A stretch of 64,000 nt of DNA from Alphaproteobacteria bacterium (GTDB lineage: Bacteria > Pseudomonadota > Alphaproteobacteria > Bin95), in assembly GCA_022827685.1 (NCBI GenBank), contig JAJEIH010000014.1, positions 67,801-131,800 on the forward strand, given 5' to 3'. Below the pieces are notes generated by a model. That model was not told the DNA's origin. It searched no databases and was given only the letters and a program-made list of their open reading frames with translations. Below, one piece after another: positions 55,821-64,000 of the stretch. The position numbers and the translations under genes are program-made. Every line of letters starts with the position of its first letter. The stretch's first letter is position 1.

Positions 55821-55966
55821 TGTCACCCCGGACGGAGCGCAGCGGAGATCCGGGGTCCAGGGCGTCGAGGTTGCTGTCCGGTTGCGCCGCCAGTGCTGGG
55901 CCCCGGCTCGGGGGCCGGGGCGACAATTTCGGACCTGTCCCGGAATACGGTCCGGTCGGAACGGAT
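55821..55966 (-). repeat. Interspersed repeat, copy B (inside element copy 2)
   Basis: The minus-strand sequence has the same ordered blocks as 22443-22612: ATCCGTTCCG, a GTCCGAAA block, GTCGCCCCGGCC, GAGCCGGGGCCC, CTGGACCCCGGAT and GTCCGGGGTGACA. The central part between the CCGGGG blocks differs, while the ends agree. Its position inside the second copy of the larger element suggests it inserted there after that element had duplicated. Confidence 0.68.
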
Positions 55967-56412
55967 TCTTCGCTAAAGAAGGCTCGTCCTGGACATCGAC
56001 CCGAGGGCGAGCCGGGGCGACGAAGGGGACGCGCCGTCCGGAGCCGCCGAAGATATGTGCATACGGCAGCCTGCAGGCGGGAGAGGAGGGTCCGCGCGTC
56101 CTGCCGGTCTCCCAGAAGCCGTATCCATCTGCGTCCCGCATGTTGTTCACTCACCCCGTTTCGTTCCACTCCGTCTCGTTCTTCCCGCCGCCCGGCTTCC
56201 CGGAGCGGCGGGACCCTGTTTCGCGCGTATCCTGCGCGGGTGCCTGCGTGCGCGCCGGCGCGCGTTTCGCGGCGGCGCGGTTCGCGCGCCTGATTGCGCG
56301 CGCGAGACGCAGGGCGCACCTCTCCCGTGCGTTTCTCAGGGTTTTTTTCGCGCCGGCGCGAATGGCGAAACGAAGCGGCTCCGCGGATGCCGCCTCTCTC
56401 CTCCTGCTACCT

Positions 56413-56439
56413 ATAATAGCACAGAATTTCTCAGGTCAA
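56413..56439 (-). promoter_or_regulatory. Promoter-like pair at the head of element copy 2
   Basis: On the minus strand TTGACC (56439-56434), 15-base spacer, TATTAT (56418-56413), in an AT-rich run. Position relative to the downstream hairpin equals that in copy 1. The short spacer makes it weaker than consensus. Transcription would run toward the 3' end of rsmA, away from the acyl-CoA ligase gene. Confidence 0.42.
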
Positions 56440-56546
56440 GTATCTAATCAAGAATTATTTCTTGAACAGAAATCGGGATGCGGTGCAACCGCCCGGGATA
56501 TCAGCCCCGGGGCGCTCCAGGGTGACGAAGGGAACCGCGCCGCCGT

Positions 56547-58172
56547 TCAGTCCAGGTCGCGCGCCCGTTCGCGGAGGACGAATTTCTGCACTTTTCCGGT
56601 GGAGGTCTTGGGCAGGGGGCCGAACACGACATGGCGCGGGGCCTTGAAACGGGCCATGTTGTCCCGGCAGAAGGCAATGACCTCCGCTTCCGTCGGCTCG
56701 GCGCCCGACAGCGGCTCGACGAACGCGCAGGGGATCTCGCCCCATTTTTCGTCCGGCCTGGCCACGACCGCGGCTTCGAGCACCGCCGGGTGCCGGTACA
56801 GGACCTGCTCCACCTCGACGGACGAGATGTTCTCCCCGCCGGAAATGATGATGTCCTTCGACCGGTCCTTGAGCGCGATATAGCCGTCCTCGTGCATGAC
56901 GCCGAGATCGCCGGTGTGGAACCAGCCGCCGGCGAATGCCTCCGCGCTCGCGTCCTCGTTCTTCAGGTAGCCCTTCATGACGACATTGCCGCGCATCATC
57001 ACCTCGCCGATGGTCTCGCCGTCGCGCGGGGTTTCGGTCATCGTCGCGGGGTCCATCACCGTCAGGCCCTCGAGAACCGGATAACGCACACCCTGCCGCG
57101 CCTTCATCGCCGCGCGTTCGGCGCCGGGCAGTGCGTCCCAGTCCCTGTTCCAGGCCGAGACCACGGCGGGGCCGTAGCATTCCGTCAGGCCGTAGGTGTG
57201 GGTGATGTCGAAGCCCATCGCCTCCATGCCCTCGAGCGTCGAGGGCGGCGGCGGCGCGGCCGCAGTCATCACCTGGACGCGGTGGGCGAAGCTCCGGCGT
57301 TCGTCCTCCGGCGCATGCAGCAGCATGTTGAGCACGATCGGCGCGCCGCAGAAATGCGTCACGCCCTCGGCCGCAATCGCGTCGAAAATTCCTTTGGCCT
57401 CCACGCGCCGGAGGCAGACATGCGTGCCGGCCTGGGCGGTGATCGTCCAGGGGAAACACCAGCCGTTGCAATGGAACATCGGCAGCGTCCAGAGATAGAC
57501 CGGATGGAGTTGCATCTGCCACGCCATCGTGTTTCCGGTCGCGTTCAGCCAGGCGCCGCGATGGTGATAGACCACGCCCTTCGGATTGCCTGTCGTGCCG
57601 GAGGTATAGTTCAGCGAGATCGCGTCCCACTCGTCCGCCGGCGGCGCGTATGCGAAGCCGGGGTCGCCTTCGGCCAGAAACGCTTCGTAGTCGAGGCTGC
57701 CGATCCGGTCTCCCGGCCCGTCATATTCCGGATCGTCGATATCGACGGTCAGGATGTCCCGCCCGAGTTCGGCGAGCGCCTGCCGGACCGTACCCGAGAA
57801 CTCCCGGTCAACCAGAACGGCCTTCGCCTCGCCATGTGCCAGCATGAAGGCGATGGACGCCGCGTCGAGGCGGATATTCAGTGTGTTCAGCACGGCGCCC
57901 GTCATGGGTACGCCGAAATGGCATTCCAGCATCTCCGGCGTGTTTGCGGCCATGACGGCCACGGTATCGCCCTTGCCGATGCCGCGCCGGGCAAGCGCGC
58001 CTGCCAGCCTGTGGCAGCGTTCGCGCGTCTCTTTCCAGGTGAACCGGCGCGTTCCATGCACGACCGACGGATGCTCCGGGAACACCCAGGCGGTGCGTTG
58101 CAGGAATGAGAGCGGCGTCAGCGGCTCGTAATTGGCGCTCTGCCGGTCCAGGCCCCGGTCATAGGCGCTCAT
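56547..58172 (-). CDS. Acyl-CoA synthetase (AMP-binding; DmdB/medium-chain type)
   Basis: A 541-residue adenylate-forming ligase that activates a carboxylic acid to its CoA thioester. The P-loop is LNYTSGTTGNPKGVVYHH, and the adenylation signatures are THTYGLTECYGP, GWFHTGDLGVMHEDGYIALKDRSKD and IIISGGENISSVEVE. The catalytic lysine lies in the C-terminal TSTGKVQKF. The LNTLNIRLDAASIAFML opening resembles the DmdB (3-methylmercaptopropionyl-CoA ligase) and plant AAE group, but other acids are possible. It is 7 bases after rpsU on the same strand. Confidence 0.88.
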   Translation of the reverse strand: MSAYDRGLDRQSANYEPLTPLSFLQRTAWVFPEHPSVVHGTRRFTWKETRERCHRLAGALARRGIGKGDTVAVMAANTPEMLECHFGVPMTGAVLNTLNIRLDAASIAFMLAHGEAKAVLVDREFSGTVRQALAELGRDILTVDIDDPEYDGPGDRIGSLDYEAFLAEGDPGFAYAPPADEWDAISLNYTSGTTGNPKGVVYHHRGAWLNATGNTMAWQMQLHPVYLWTLPMFHCNGWCFPWTITAQAGTHVCLRRVEAKGIFDAIAAEGVTHFCGAPIVLNMLLHAPEDERRSFAHRVQVMTAAAPPPPSTLEGMEAMGFDITHTYGLTECYGPAVVSAWNRDWDALPGAERAAMKARQGVRYPVLEGLTVMDPATMTETPRDGETIGEVMMRGNVVMKGYLKNEDASAEAFAGGWFHTGDLGVMHEDGYIALKDRSKDIIISGGENISSVEVEQVLYRHPAVLEAAVVARPDEKWGEIPCAFVEPLSGAEPTEAEVIAFCRDNMARFKAPRHVVFGPLPKTSTGKVQKFVLRERARDLD

Positions 58173-58179
58173 GGCAGAA

Positions 58180-58383
58180 TTAGTATCCCTCGCGCTCCAG
58201 ACGCTTGCGCATCATCTTGCGATGGCGGCGGACGGCCTCCGCCTGTTCCCTTGCGCGCTTTTCAGAGGGCTTTTCATAAGAGCGGCGCAATTTCATTTCC
58301 CGAAAAATGCCTTCGCGCTGCATTTTCTTCTTCAGCGCCCTTAGCGCCTGATCGACATTGTTGTCACGAACGGTAACATGCAC
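58180..58383 (-). CDS. rpsU: Ribosomal protein S21
   Basis: A 67-residue, very basic 30S protein near the anti-Shine-Dalgarno region. The core [24 protein letters not shown] and [22 protein letters not shown] match the alphaproteobacterial S21. It is short and strongly hydrophilic as expected. Upstream a 117-base gap separates it from the divergent COQ9 gene. Confidence 0.96.
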   Translation of the reverse strand: MHVTVRDNNVDQALRALKKKMQREGIFREMKLRRSYEKPSEKRAREQAEAVRRHRKMMRKRLEREGY

Positions 58384-58500
58384 GGGTGCTCACTGCTCCT
58401 TTGGCATTGGTTCGAAGGGGCGGGTTTATAGCACGGGGAATGGCATTGCAGAAGGCCGGTCCGGCATGCGCCATATGCCGGCCGCCGTGGCAGGGGCATC

Positions 58501-59142
58501 GTGGTTGAACAGGAAAGCAGGGAACGGCTGCGCGAGCTTGTGGTGGAGGCGGCCCTGCCTCATGTCGCTTTCGACGGCTGGACCATGGCTGCGCTTCGCG
58601 CCGGGGCCGGGACTGCCGGTCTCGACGAGAGCGAGGCCGCGGTGCTTTTCCCCCGGGGGCCGATGGAGGCCATCGAAGTGCATATGGCGCTCGCCGACCG
58701 GCATATGGTCGAGGAGGTATCGGCGCTCGATCCCCCGCCGGCGGGCGCGGCGGCGACCATCCGGGCCGCGCTCCGCGCGCGGCTGGAGCGAAACGCGCCG
58801 CATCGCGAGGCTATCCGGCGGGCCGCGGCACGGCTCGCCCTTCCGCACAACGCGCCGCTGGCGTTGAGGTCGCTCTACCGCACGGTGGACGCGGTCTGGC
58901 TGCTGGCCGACGACCGGAGCACGGACTTCAGCTACTACACGAAGCGCGCGACCCTGGCGGGTCTCTACACGGCGGTCCTCCAGGTCTGGTTGAACGACCG
59001 GTCCGAGGATCTGGAAGCGACCTGGGCGTTTCTCGACCGCCGGCTCGAGGATGTTGCGCGCATCGGCAAGGCGCGGGCGCGGTTGCAGCGATGCGGCGCG
59101 CGGCTGCCGCGCTTCCGGGCCTTCTCACCGCGATTTCGGTAA
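58501..59142 (+). CDS. COQ9-family ubiquinone biosynthesis factor
   Basis: A 213-residue protein of the COQ9 family, a lipid-binding TetR-like fold that presents the polyprenyl intermediate to the Coq7 hydroxylase in ubiquinone synthesis. The HVAFDGWTMAALRAGA opening, the amphipathic lipid-binding region LYRTVDAVWLLADDRSTDFSYYTKRATLAGLYTAVLQVWLND-like (about 122-163) and AWAFLDRRLEDV-like end are diagnostic. It is typical of alphaproteobacteria and mitochondria. GTG start. The 3' end overlaps purK by 18 bases. Confidence 0.9.
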   Translation: MVEQESRERLRELVVEAALPHVAFDGWTMAALRAGAGTAGLDESEAAVLFPRGPMEAIEVHMALADRHMVEEVSALDPPPAGAAATIRAALRARLERNAPHREAIRRAAARLALPHNAPLALRSLYRTVDAVWLLADDRSTDFSYYTKRATLAGLYTAVLQVWLNDRSEDLEATWAFLDRRLEDVARIGKARARLQRCGARLPRFRAFSPRFR

Positions 59143-60189
59143 GAGGCGGTTCACATGCCCCATCTTGCGGCCGGGACGGACATCGCGTTTCCCGTAGAGG
59201 TGTAGCCGGGCTCCCGGCTCGGCGGCCAGTCCGGCCCAGGCGAGGACATCGTCCCCGAGCAGGTTGACCATCTCGGCGTCGCTCAGCCGCGCCGGGTCGC
59301 CGAGCGGCAGGCCGGCGACGGCGCGGACGAACTGCTCGAACTGGTCGGTCCCGCAGGCGTCCTGGGTCCAGTGACCTGAATTGTGCGGCCGGGGCGCGAT
59401 CTCGTTGGCAAGCAGCCTGCCGCTCCGGGTGACGAAAAACTCCACCGCAAGCAGCCCGACAAGGTCGAGCGCCTCCGCCGCCCGCGCCGCCAGCGCCTGC
59501 GCCTCAGCTGCAATGGCCGACGGGACAGGCGCCGGCACGAGGGAGCGCCTCAATATGCCCTCCCGGTGGTCGTTCTGCGCGACATCGAACACGGCAATGG
59601 AACCGTCCGCTCCCCGCGCCGCGATCGCCGAGACCTCGGCCGAGAAATCGACCAGCGCCTCCGCCACGCCGCGTTCGGCGCCGAACGCCTGCCAGACGGC
59701 GTCGGCGTCGAAATCCTTGCCGAGCCGGACCTGCCCCTTGCCGTCATAGCCGAGCCTGGCGGTCTTCAGGATGCCGGGGCAGGGCGCGCGGCGGAGGTCG
59801 GCGGCCGAACGGACTTCGGTCCAGGCAGCCGTTTCGAGCCCGATGCTATTGAGAAAGCGCTTCTCCACGGCGCGGTCCTGGCTGGTCCGCAGCGCGTCCC
59901 AACCGGGCCTCACCGGCACTCTCGCGGCGACACGGGCCACGGCTTCGCAGGGGACGTTTTCGAACTCGAAGGTGGCCACGTCTATGGACGTGGAGAAGGC
60001 ATCGAGCGCTTTCTCGTCGTCGTATCCGGCAATCGTCGCCGCCGCCGAGACCTGGACCGCGGGGCTGTCCGCCTCGGGGCAGAAGACATGGCAGCGGTAA
60101 CCGAGGCGGGCGGCGGCAAGGGCGGTCATGCGGCCGAGCTGGCCGCCCCCGAAAATGCCGATGGCGCCGCCCGGCGCTATCCTTGTCAT
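59125..60189 (-). CDS. purK: 5-(carboxyamino)imidazole ribonucleotide synthase
   Basis: A 354-residue ATP-grasp enzyme that carboxylates AIR to N5-CAIR in purine synthesis. The N-terminus [29 protein letters not shown] is the dinucleotide-fold signature. [13 protein letters not shown] and [30 protein letters not shown] are typical ATP-grasp/substrate segments. It overlaps purE by 4 bases (ATGA), forming the standard purE-purK unit. Confidence 0.97.
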   Translation of the reverse strand: MTRIAPGGAIGIFGGGQLGRMTALAAARLGYRCHVFCPEADSPAVQVSAAATIAGYDDEKALDAFSTSIDVATFEFENVPCEAVARVAARVPVRPGWDALRTSQDRAVEKRFLNSIGLETAAWTEVRSAADLRRAPCPGILKTARLGYDGKGQVRLGKDFDADAVWQAFGAERGVAEALVDFSAEVSAIAARGADGSIAVFDVAQNDHREGILRRSLVPAPVPSAIAAEAQALAARAAEALDLVGLLAVEFFVTRSGRLLANEIAPRPHNSGHWTQDACGTDQFEQFVRAVAGLPLGDPARLSDAEMVNLLGDDVLAWAGLAAEPGARLHLYGKRDVRPGRKMGHVNRLLPKSR

Positions 60190-60674
60190 CGGGGCGTTTC
60201 AGCGACCGCGGCGGTCTGCCGGTCGCGCCAGGCCTGAAGCCGTTCCGCGAGCGCCGGATCGCCAAGCGCGACGACGCCGGCCGCGAGCAGCGCGGCATTG
60301 ACCGCGCCGGCTTCCCCTATGGCGAGCGTGCCGACCGGCACTCCGGCGGGCATCTGCACGATGGAAAGCAGGCTGTCGAGGCCGGAGAGCGCCCGGCTCG
60401 GCATCGGCACCCCGAAGACCGGCAGGATCGTCATGGAGGCCACCATGCCGGGCAGGTGCGCGGCACCTCCCGCGCCCGCAATCACGGCCATCAGGCCGCG
60501 GTCGCGGGCCGAGCGGGCATAGCTGTAGAGGCGGTCGGGGGTCCTGTGCGCGGAGACGATGAGCGACTCATGCGCCACTTCGAGCGCGTCGAGGGTTTCC
60601 GAGGCCCGCTTCATCACCGCCCAGTCCGACTGGCTGCCCATGACGATACCGATGCGAATAGCGGCCTCGCCCAT
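60186..60674 (-). CDS. purE: 5-(carboxyamino)imidazole ribonucleotide mutase
   Basis: A 162-residue class I PurE that converts N5-CAIR to [15 protein letters not shown] and [15 protein letters not shown] bear the phosphate-binding and catalytic residues. [10 protein letters not shown] and [20 protein letters not shown] complete the pattern. The ATG at 60674 gives the usual length; the frame upstream to 60731 is basic and unlike the family. First gene of purE-purK, 60 bases after the YdcH-like gene. Confidence 0.96.
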   Translation of the reverse strand: MGEAAIRIGIVMGSQSDWAVMKRASETLDALEVAHESLIVSAHRTPDRLYSYARSARDRGLMAVIAGAGGAAHLPGMVASMTILPVFGVPMPSRALSGLDSLLSIVQMPAGVPVGTLAIGEAGAVNAALLAAGVVALGDPALAERLQAWRDRQTAAVAETPR

Positions 60675-60734
60675 GATCCCGTCCCTCTCTCTGCTGGAAA
60701 TCCGCCGGCGGCGGGCCGGCGCAGGAAACACCCT

Positions 60735-60944
60735 TCAGGCGATCAGGTCCGGATGGCCCTGCGCCTCGAGTCTCGCAATCATGTCCCGCAGCCACAACTT
60801 TCGTTTTTTCAGCCGCTGCACCTGCAGCTGGTCGAACGGAACCTTCTCGGTGAGCGCGGCGATGGCATAGTCGAGATCGGCATGTTCGGAACGCAACGCA
60901 GCGAGCCTCGCGGCTTTTGCGTCGGCTTCCGTCAGACTGGACAT
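60735..60944 (-). CDS. YdcH/DUF465-family small coiled-coil protein
   Basis: A 69-residue helical protein with the DUF465 pattern LRSEHADLDYAIAAL, then DQLQVQRLKKRKLWLRDMIARLE. It is predicted to form an antiparallel helical hairpin. Function is unknown in the family; many alphaproteobacterial genomes carry several near purE or pfk. It is divergent from the phosphofructokinase gene, 47 bases away. Confidence 0.85.
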   Translation of the reverse strand: MSSLTEADAKAARLAALRSEHADLDYAIAALTEKVPFDQLQVQRLKKRKLWLRDMIARLEAQGHPDLIA

Positions 60945-60991
60945 TCCACCTATGCTCCGTCTCTCTATCCACTATAGCAGAGGCTGGAACG

Positions 60992-62089
60992 GTGAGCGAG
61001 ATAAGGCGCATTGGAATCCTGACCAGCGGCGGCGACTGCGCCGGGCTGAACGCCGCCGTCCGGGCCGTGACGCTGCATGCGCACGGGAACCTCGGATGGA
61101 CGGTGGTCGGCATCCAGAAGGGAACGCTCGGCCTGCTGTCGCGGCCTCTACAATACGAGACGCTGGACCCGAGGCGTTTTACGGGCCAGCTGCTCCGCAT
61201 GGGCGGCACGGTGCTCGGCACGACCAACAAGGGCGACGCCTTCGACTACCCCATGCCGGACGGCTCCCGGATCGACCGGTCCGGGGAGATCATCGAGGGC
61301 TACCGGCAGCTGAGGCTGGACGCGCTGATCGGCATTGGCGGCGACGGGAGCTTCGCGATATTGCGCCGGCTGGCGCAGCAGGGCGGCATCCGCCTGGTCG
61401 GCATTCCGAAGACCATCGACAACGATGTGGGCTCGACCGAGTCGGCCGTCGGCCATGCCAGCGCCGTTGCGGCCGCCACCGAAGCACTCGATCATCTCCA
61501 GCCGACGGCGGCGAGCCACGACCGGGTGATGGTGCTGGAAGTGATGGGCCGGGATGCCGGCCATATCGCGCTCTCGGCGGGCATTGCCGGCGGCGCGGAC
61601 GCCATCCTGATACCGGAGATTCCGGCCGACCTCGCGCATGTCGCCGCGAAGATCCAGGCGCTGAAGGCGCATGGACGCAATTTCGCGCTGGTGGTCGTTG
61701 CGGAGGCCGTGCGCACCGAGACGGGCGAGGCCATGCGCCAGGCCGCCGGCGAGACGGCGAGCTACGGTGGCATTGGGCACTGGGTGGCGGCGCGGCTCGA
61801 GGAACTGACGGGCGCGGAGACCCGCGTCGCCGTGCTGGGACACATCCAGCGCGGCGGCAAGCCGATTGCGCAGGACCGGCTCATCGCATCCGCACTCGGC
61901 GTCCACGCCGTGGACGTCCTGGCGGAAGGCCGCCACGACCGGCTGGTGGCGTGGCGCAACCGGATCGTTATCGACGTGCCACTGGAGGATGCGATCAGGA
62001 CCTATGCCGCCGTCGATCTGGAGGGCCCGCTGGTGCATACCGCGCGTTCGCTCGGAATCTCCCTCGGAGACGGCGCCTCTACGCCCTGA
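60992..62089 (+). CDS. 6-phosphofructokinase, group III-like
   Basis: A 365-residue PFK. It has GILTSGGDCAGLN (8-20), GIGGDGS (114-120), IPKTIDNDV (138-146), VMGRDAGH and HIQRGG. In E. coli numbering, the two specificity residues are Gly104 and Gly124; this protein has Gly (G119) and Lys (K140), the mix seen in group III enzymes, between ATP-type (G/G) and PPi-type (D/K). Phosphoryl donor is therefore uncertain. GTG start at 60992. The 3' end overlaps the flavoprotein gene by 11 bases. Confidence 0.88.
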   Translation: MSEIRRIGILTSGGDCAGLNAAVRAVTLHAHGNLGWTVVGIQKGTLGLLSRPLQYETLDPRRFTGQLLRMGGTVLGTTNKGDAFDYPMPDGSRIDRSGEIIEGYRQLRLDALIGIGGDGSFAILRRLAQQGGIRLVGIPKTIDNDVGSTESAVGHASAVAAATEALDHLQPTAASHDRVMVLEVMGRDAGHIALSAGIAGGADAILIPEIPADLAHVAAKIQALKAHGRNFALVVVAEAVRTETGEAMRQAAGETASYGGIGHWVAARLEELTGAETRVAVLGHIQRGGKPIAQDRLIASALGVHAVDVLAEGRHDRLVAWRNRIVIDVPLEDAIRTYAAVDLEGPLVHTARSLGISLGDGASTP

Positions 62090-64000
62090 GCCGCTCGTTT
62101 TCGGGGTCGTGCGGCGATTCCGGGATCACGCGGGCCGGTCTCTGCGCGCCCAGGATGTCGATGGTGAGCCCGGTGCCGACCGCTGCCGCCTCGGGATGCA
62201 CATAAGCCAGCGCCAGGCTCCGGCCGACGGTATGGCCGAAAACGCCGGAGGTCGCCCGGCCGACCATCTCTCCGTTCAGGTATAGCGGCTCGTTGCCCCA
62301 GGGGTCCGCGTCTTCCGCGTCCACTTCCAGCGTCACGAAGGCCTGCGGCACGCCTTCCTCCCGCTGCTGGACGAGCGCATCGCGACCGATGAAGTCCGGC
62401 TTGTTCAGCGCGATGAAGCGGTCCAGCCCGGCTTCGAAGGCCGAGTATTCGGTCGTCAGGTCCATGCCCCACATGCGGTAGGACTTTTCGACCCGGAGGG
62501 ACTCCATCGCCCGCATGCCGACGCCGCCCATGCCGAAGTCCGCGCCGGCCGCCATGAGCGCGTCGTAAAGCCCGGTCTGGTATTCGATCGGATGGTGGAG
62601 TTCCCACCCGAGCTCGCCGACAAAATTGACCCTGAGCGCGCGGACCGGGGCCATGCCGACGCGGATATGACGGCCGGTAAGCCAGGGGAAGGCCTCGTTG
62701 GAGAGGTCGGTTTCGGTCAACTTCTGCAGCACGGAACGGGATTGCGGACCGACCAGCACCAGGACGCCGTGGCGTTCGGTGATGTTGTCCAGGCTGACCG
62801 AACTGTCGCCGGGCAGGGCCTTGGCTAGGTAATCGTGATCGAAACGCTCCGCGGCCCCGGACGATACGAGATAGAACTCTTCCGGCCCGTCGCGCATGAT
62901 CGAGAATTCCGAACGGACGCCGCCGGTCGAGGTCAGCGCATGGCCGAGGCGGAGCGCGCCCGTTCTTTTCGGCATCCGGTTTGCGAGCAGGCCGTCGAGA
63001 AAGGCCTCCGCGCCGGGGCCCGAAACCCGGAACTTGGAGAAGCTGGTGATGTCGATCAGCCCGACGCGCTCGCGCGCGCACCGGCATTCCTCGCCGACGG
63101 GTCCGAACCAGTTGGTGCGCCGGAAGCTCCACTCGTCGCGCGCAGGAACGCCCGCCGGCGCGAACCAGTTGGGCCGCTCCCACCCGTAGCGCTGCCCGAA
63201 CACGGCACGGGCCGCCTCGTGCCGGCTGTGGACGGGGCTCGTCTTCGCCGGCCGGGCCGCCGGGCGCTCCTCGTCGGGATAGTGGACGGTGAAGACGTTG
63301 CGGTAGGCCTCCTCGTTCTTCTCGACCGCGTAACTCTTGTTGGCGTAGGCGCCGAAACGGCGGGGGTCCACGGCGAGCATGTCTATGGGAGGCTCGCCGA
63401 CTTCCATCCACTCGGCGAGAAAGCGTCCGGCGCCGCCCGCCGCGGTCACGCCGAAGCTGAACCCCTCGGCAAGCCAGAAGTTCCTGAGCCCGTAAGCCGG
63501 GCCGATCAGCGGGTTGCCGTCGGGCGTATAGGGTATCGCGCCGTTCACCACGTCCTTGATGCCGGCCTCGCCGAAAATCGGCACCCGCGCGATGGCGGCC
63601 TCGACATGGGGCTCGAGGCGTTCCAGGTCGCCGGGGAACAGCTCCTGGCCGAAATCGTCCGGCACGCCGTCCACGAAACAGGCCGGCGCGCCTGCCTCAT
63701 AGGGGCCGAGGATCAGCCCGTCGCGTTCCTCGCGCAGATAGTAGGAGGCGTCGCTTTCCCGCAGCACCGGCATCTCGGGCAGCCCCTCGGCATGGCGGGC
63801 CGTCAGCGCGGGGTGGGAGTCGGTGACGATATACTGGTGCTCTACCGGGATGACGGGCACGTCGATCCCGACCATCGCCAGCGTCTGGCGGCACCAGGCG
63901 CCCGTCGCCGTCACGACATGCTCGGCGACAATCTCGCCCTTGTTCGTGACGACACGCCAGGCGCCGTCCAGCTCCGGGCGGATATCCACGACCTTCGTGT
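62079..64000 (-). CDS. Dimethylglycine/sarcosine dehydrogenase-like FAD protein (cut by window edge)
   Basis: The visible 640 codons lack the N-terminus, which lies beyond base 64000. The first part is the C-terminal half of a DAO-type FAD domain (TATGAWCRQTL, YYLREERDGLILGPYE, NPLIGPAYGLRNFWLAEGFS). After residue about 240 come FAO-like and GcvT-type folate-binding aminomethyltransferase domains (EECRCARERVGLIDITSFSKFRVSGPGAEAFLD-like, GELGWELHHP, GMRAMESLRVEK). This layout is that of dimethylglycine or sarcosine dehydrogenases that pass a one-carbon unit to tetrahydrofolate in glycine betaine breakdown. The substrate is inferred. Confidence 0.88.
   Translation of the reverse strand, partial: TKVVDIRPELDGAWRVVTNKGEIVAEHVVTATGAWCRQTLAMVGIDVPVIPVEHQYIVTDSHPALTARHAEGLPEMPVLRESDASYYLREERDGLILGPYEAGAPACFVDGVPDDFGQELFPGDLERLEPHVEAAIARVPIFGEAGIKDVVNGAIPYTPDGNPLIGPAYGLRNFWLAEGFSFGVTAAGGAGRFLAEWMEVGEPPIDMLAVDPRRFGAYANKSYAVEKNEEAYRNVFTVHYPDEERPAARPAKTSPVHSRHEAARAVFGQRYGWERPNWFAPAGVPARDEWSFRRTNWFGPVGEECRCARERVGLIDITSFSKFRVSGPGAEAFLDGLLANRMPKRTGALRLGHALTSTGGVRSEFSIMRDGPEEFYLVSSGAAERFDHDYLAKALPGDSSVSLDNITERHGVLVLVGPQSRSVLQKLTETDLSNEAFPWLTGRHIRVGMAPVRALRVNFVGELGWELHHPIEYQTGLYDALMAAGADFGMGGVGMRAMESLRVEKSYRMWGMDLTTEYSAFEAGLDRFIALNKPDFIGRDALVQQREEGVPQAFVTLEVDAEDADPWGNEPLYLNGEMVGRATSGVFGHTVGRSLALAYVHPEAAAVGTGLTIDILGAQRPARVIPESPHDPENERLRA

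Larger units (their letters stand above)
55621..56440 (-). repeat. Two-copy intergenic element, copy 2 (interrupted)
   Basis: Read on the minus strand it repeats the order of 43541-43990: TTGACC (56439-56434) and TATTAT (56418-56413); a hairpin with loop ATCCGCGGA and compensating stem GAGGCGGC/GCCGCTTC near 56360-56390; the GC-rich core (56306-56166), nearly identical to copy 1; GCATGCAGA; then CATGAC iterons at complement positions 55687, 55677, 55644, 55634 and 55624. Between core and iterons it carries about 375 extra bases, including another repeat (55821-55966). The rest of the rsmA to acyl-CoA ligase gap holds no gene I can support. Confidence 0.72.

Overview
The window is GC-rich chromosomal DNA, almost fully coding on both strands, and reads as an alphaproteobacterium. 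Pointers are a COQ9-type ubiquinone factor, the clpS-clpA pair, a 67-residue S21, an aatA-type aminotransferase, palindromic GC-rich repeats of the kind common in that class, and a demethylating FAD/GcvT-type dehydrogenase. No rRNA or CRISPR array was seen. One tRNA (Gly, GCC) is present. About 67 protein genes can be supported; two run off the window edges (malate synthase G on the left, a dimethylglycine/sarcosine-dehydrogenase-like flavoprotein on the right).

Layout. 1-6.2 kb: glcB start, three MFS exporters, an SDR and a ketopantoate-reductase-like protein. 6.2-13 kb: bcp, glnE and a large AsmA/YhdP-type envelope protein. 13-19.5 kb: a catabolic stretch (aspartate dehydrogenase, a fumarase/adenylosuccinate-lyase superfamily lyase, a flavin monooxygenase-like protein, an RraA-fold protein, a GST, and an overlapping MaoC hydratase / CitE-like lyase pair). 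19.5-22.8 kb: an accessory patch with an orphan antitoxin-like domain, a DUF3883 nuclease-like protein, an Xre-RES toxin-antitoxin pair with a visible promoter/operator, an IS630 stump and an interspersed repeat. 22.8-29.5 kb: sugar dehydrogenase, clpA/clpS, D,D-carboxypeptidase with two SPOR-like repeats, hydrolase, tRNA-Gly. 29.6-33.2 kb: an antitoxin/PIN-toxin pair with its own AT-rich promoter, then a TPP riboswitch controlling an ABC importer (thiZ-thiX-thiY). 33.2-43.3 kb: housekeeping genes (nth, trpS, grxC, smpB, dapA, dusA, aatA) with a few oxidoreductases. 43.3-44 kb: intergenic element copy 1. 44-55.6 kb: a MetE-like protein, a methyltransferase, a four-domain rhodanese protein, comF, ndk, holC, pepA, and the envelope/maturation run lptF-lptG-surA-like-pdxA-rsmA. 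55.6-56.5 kb: element copy 2. 56.5-64 kb: acyl-CoA ligase, rpsU, COQ9, purK-purE, a YdcH-like protein, phosphofructokinase and the truncated flavoprotein.

The most unusual signal is a two-copy intergenic element (about 43549-43990 on +, and 55621-56440 on -). In both copies, in the same order, there is an AT-rich promoter-like segment, an 8-bp hairpin with compensating changes around a conserved loop, a ~140-bp GC-rich core that is nearly identical by eye, and a terminal array of CATGAC iterons on a 10-bp period. Copy 2 is interrupted by another interspersed repeat whose sister lies at 22443-22612. I could not match this composite to any family I know. It is a candidate non-coding RNA or protein-binding element.
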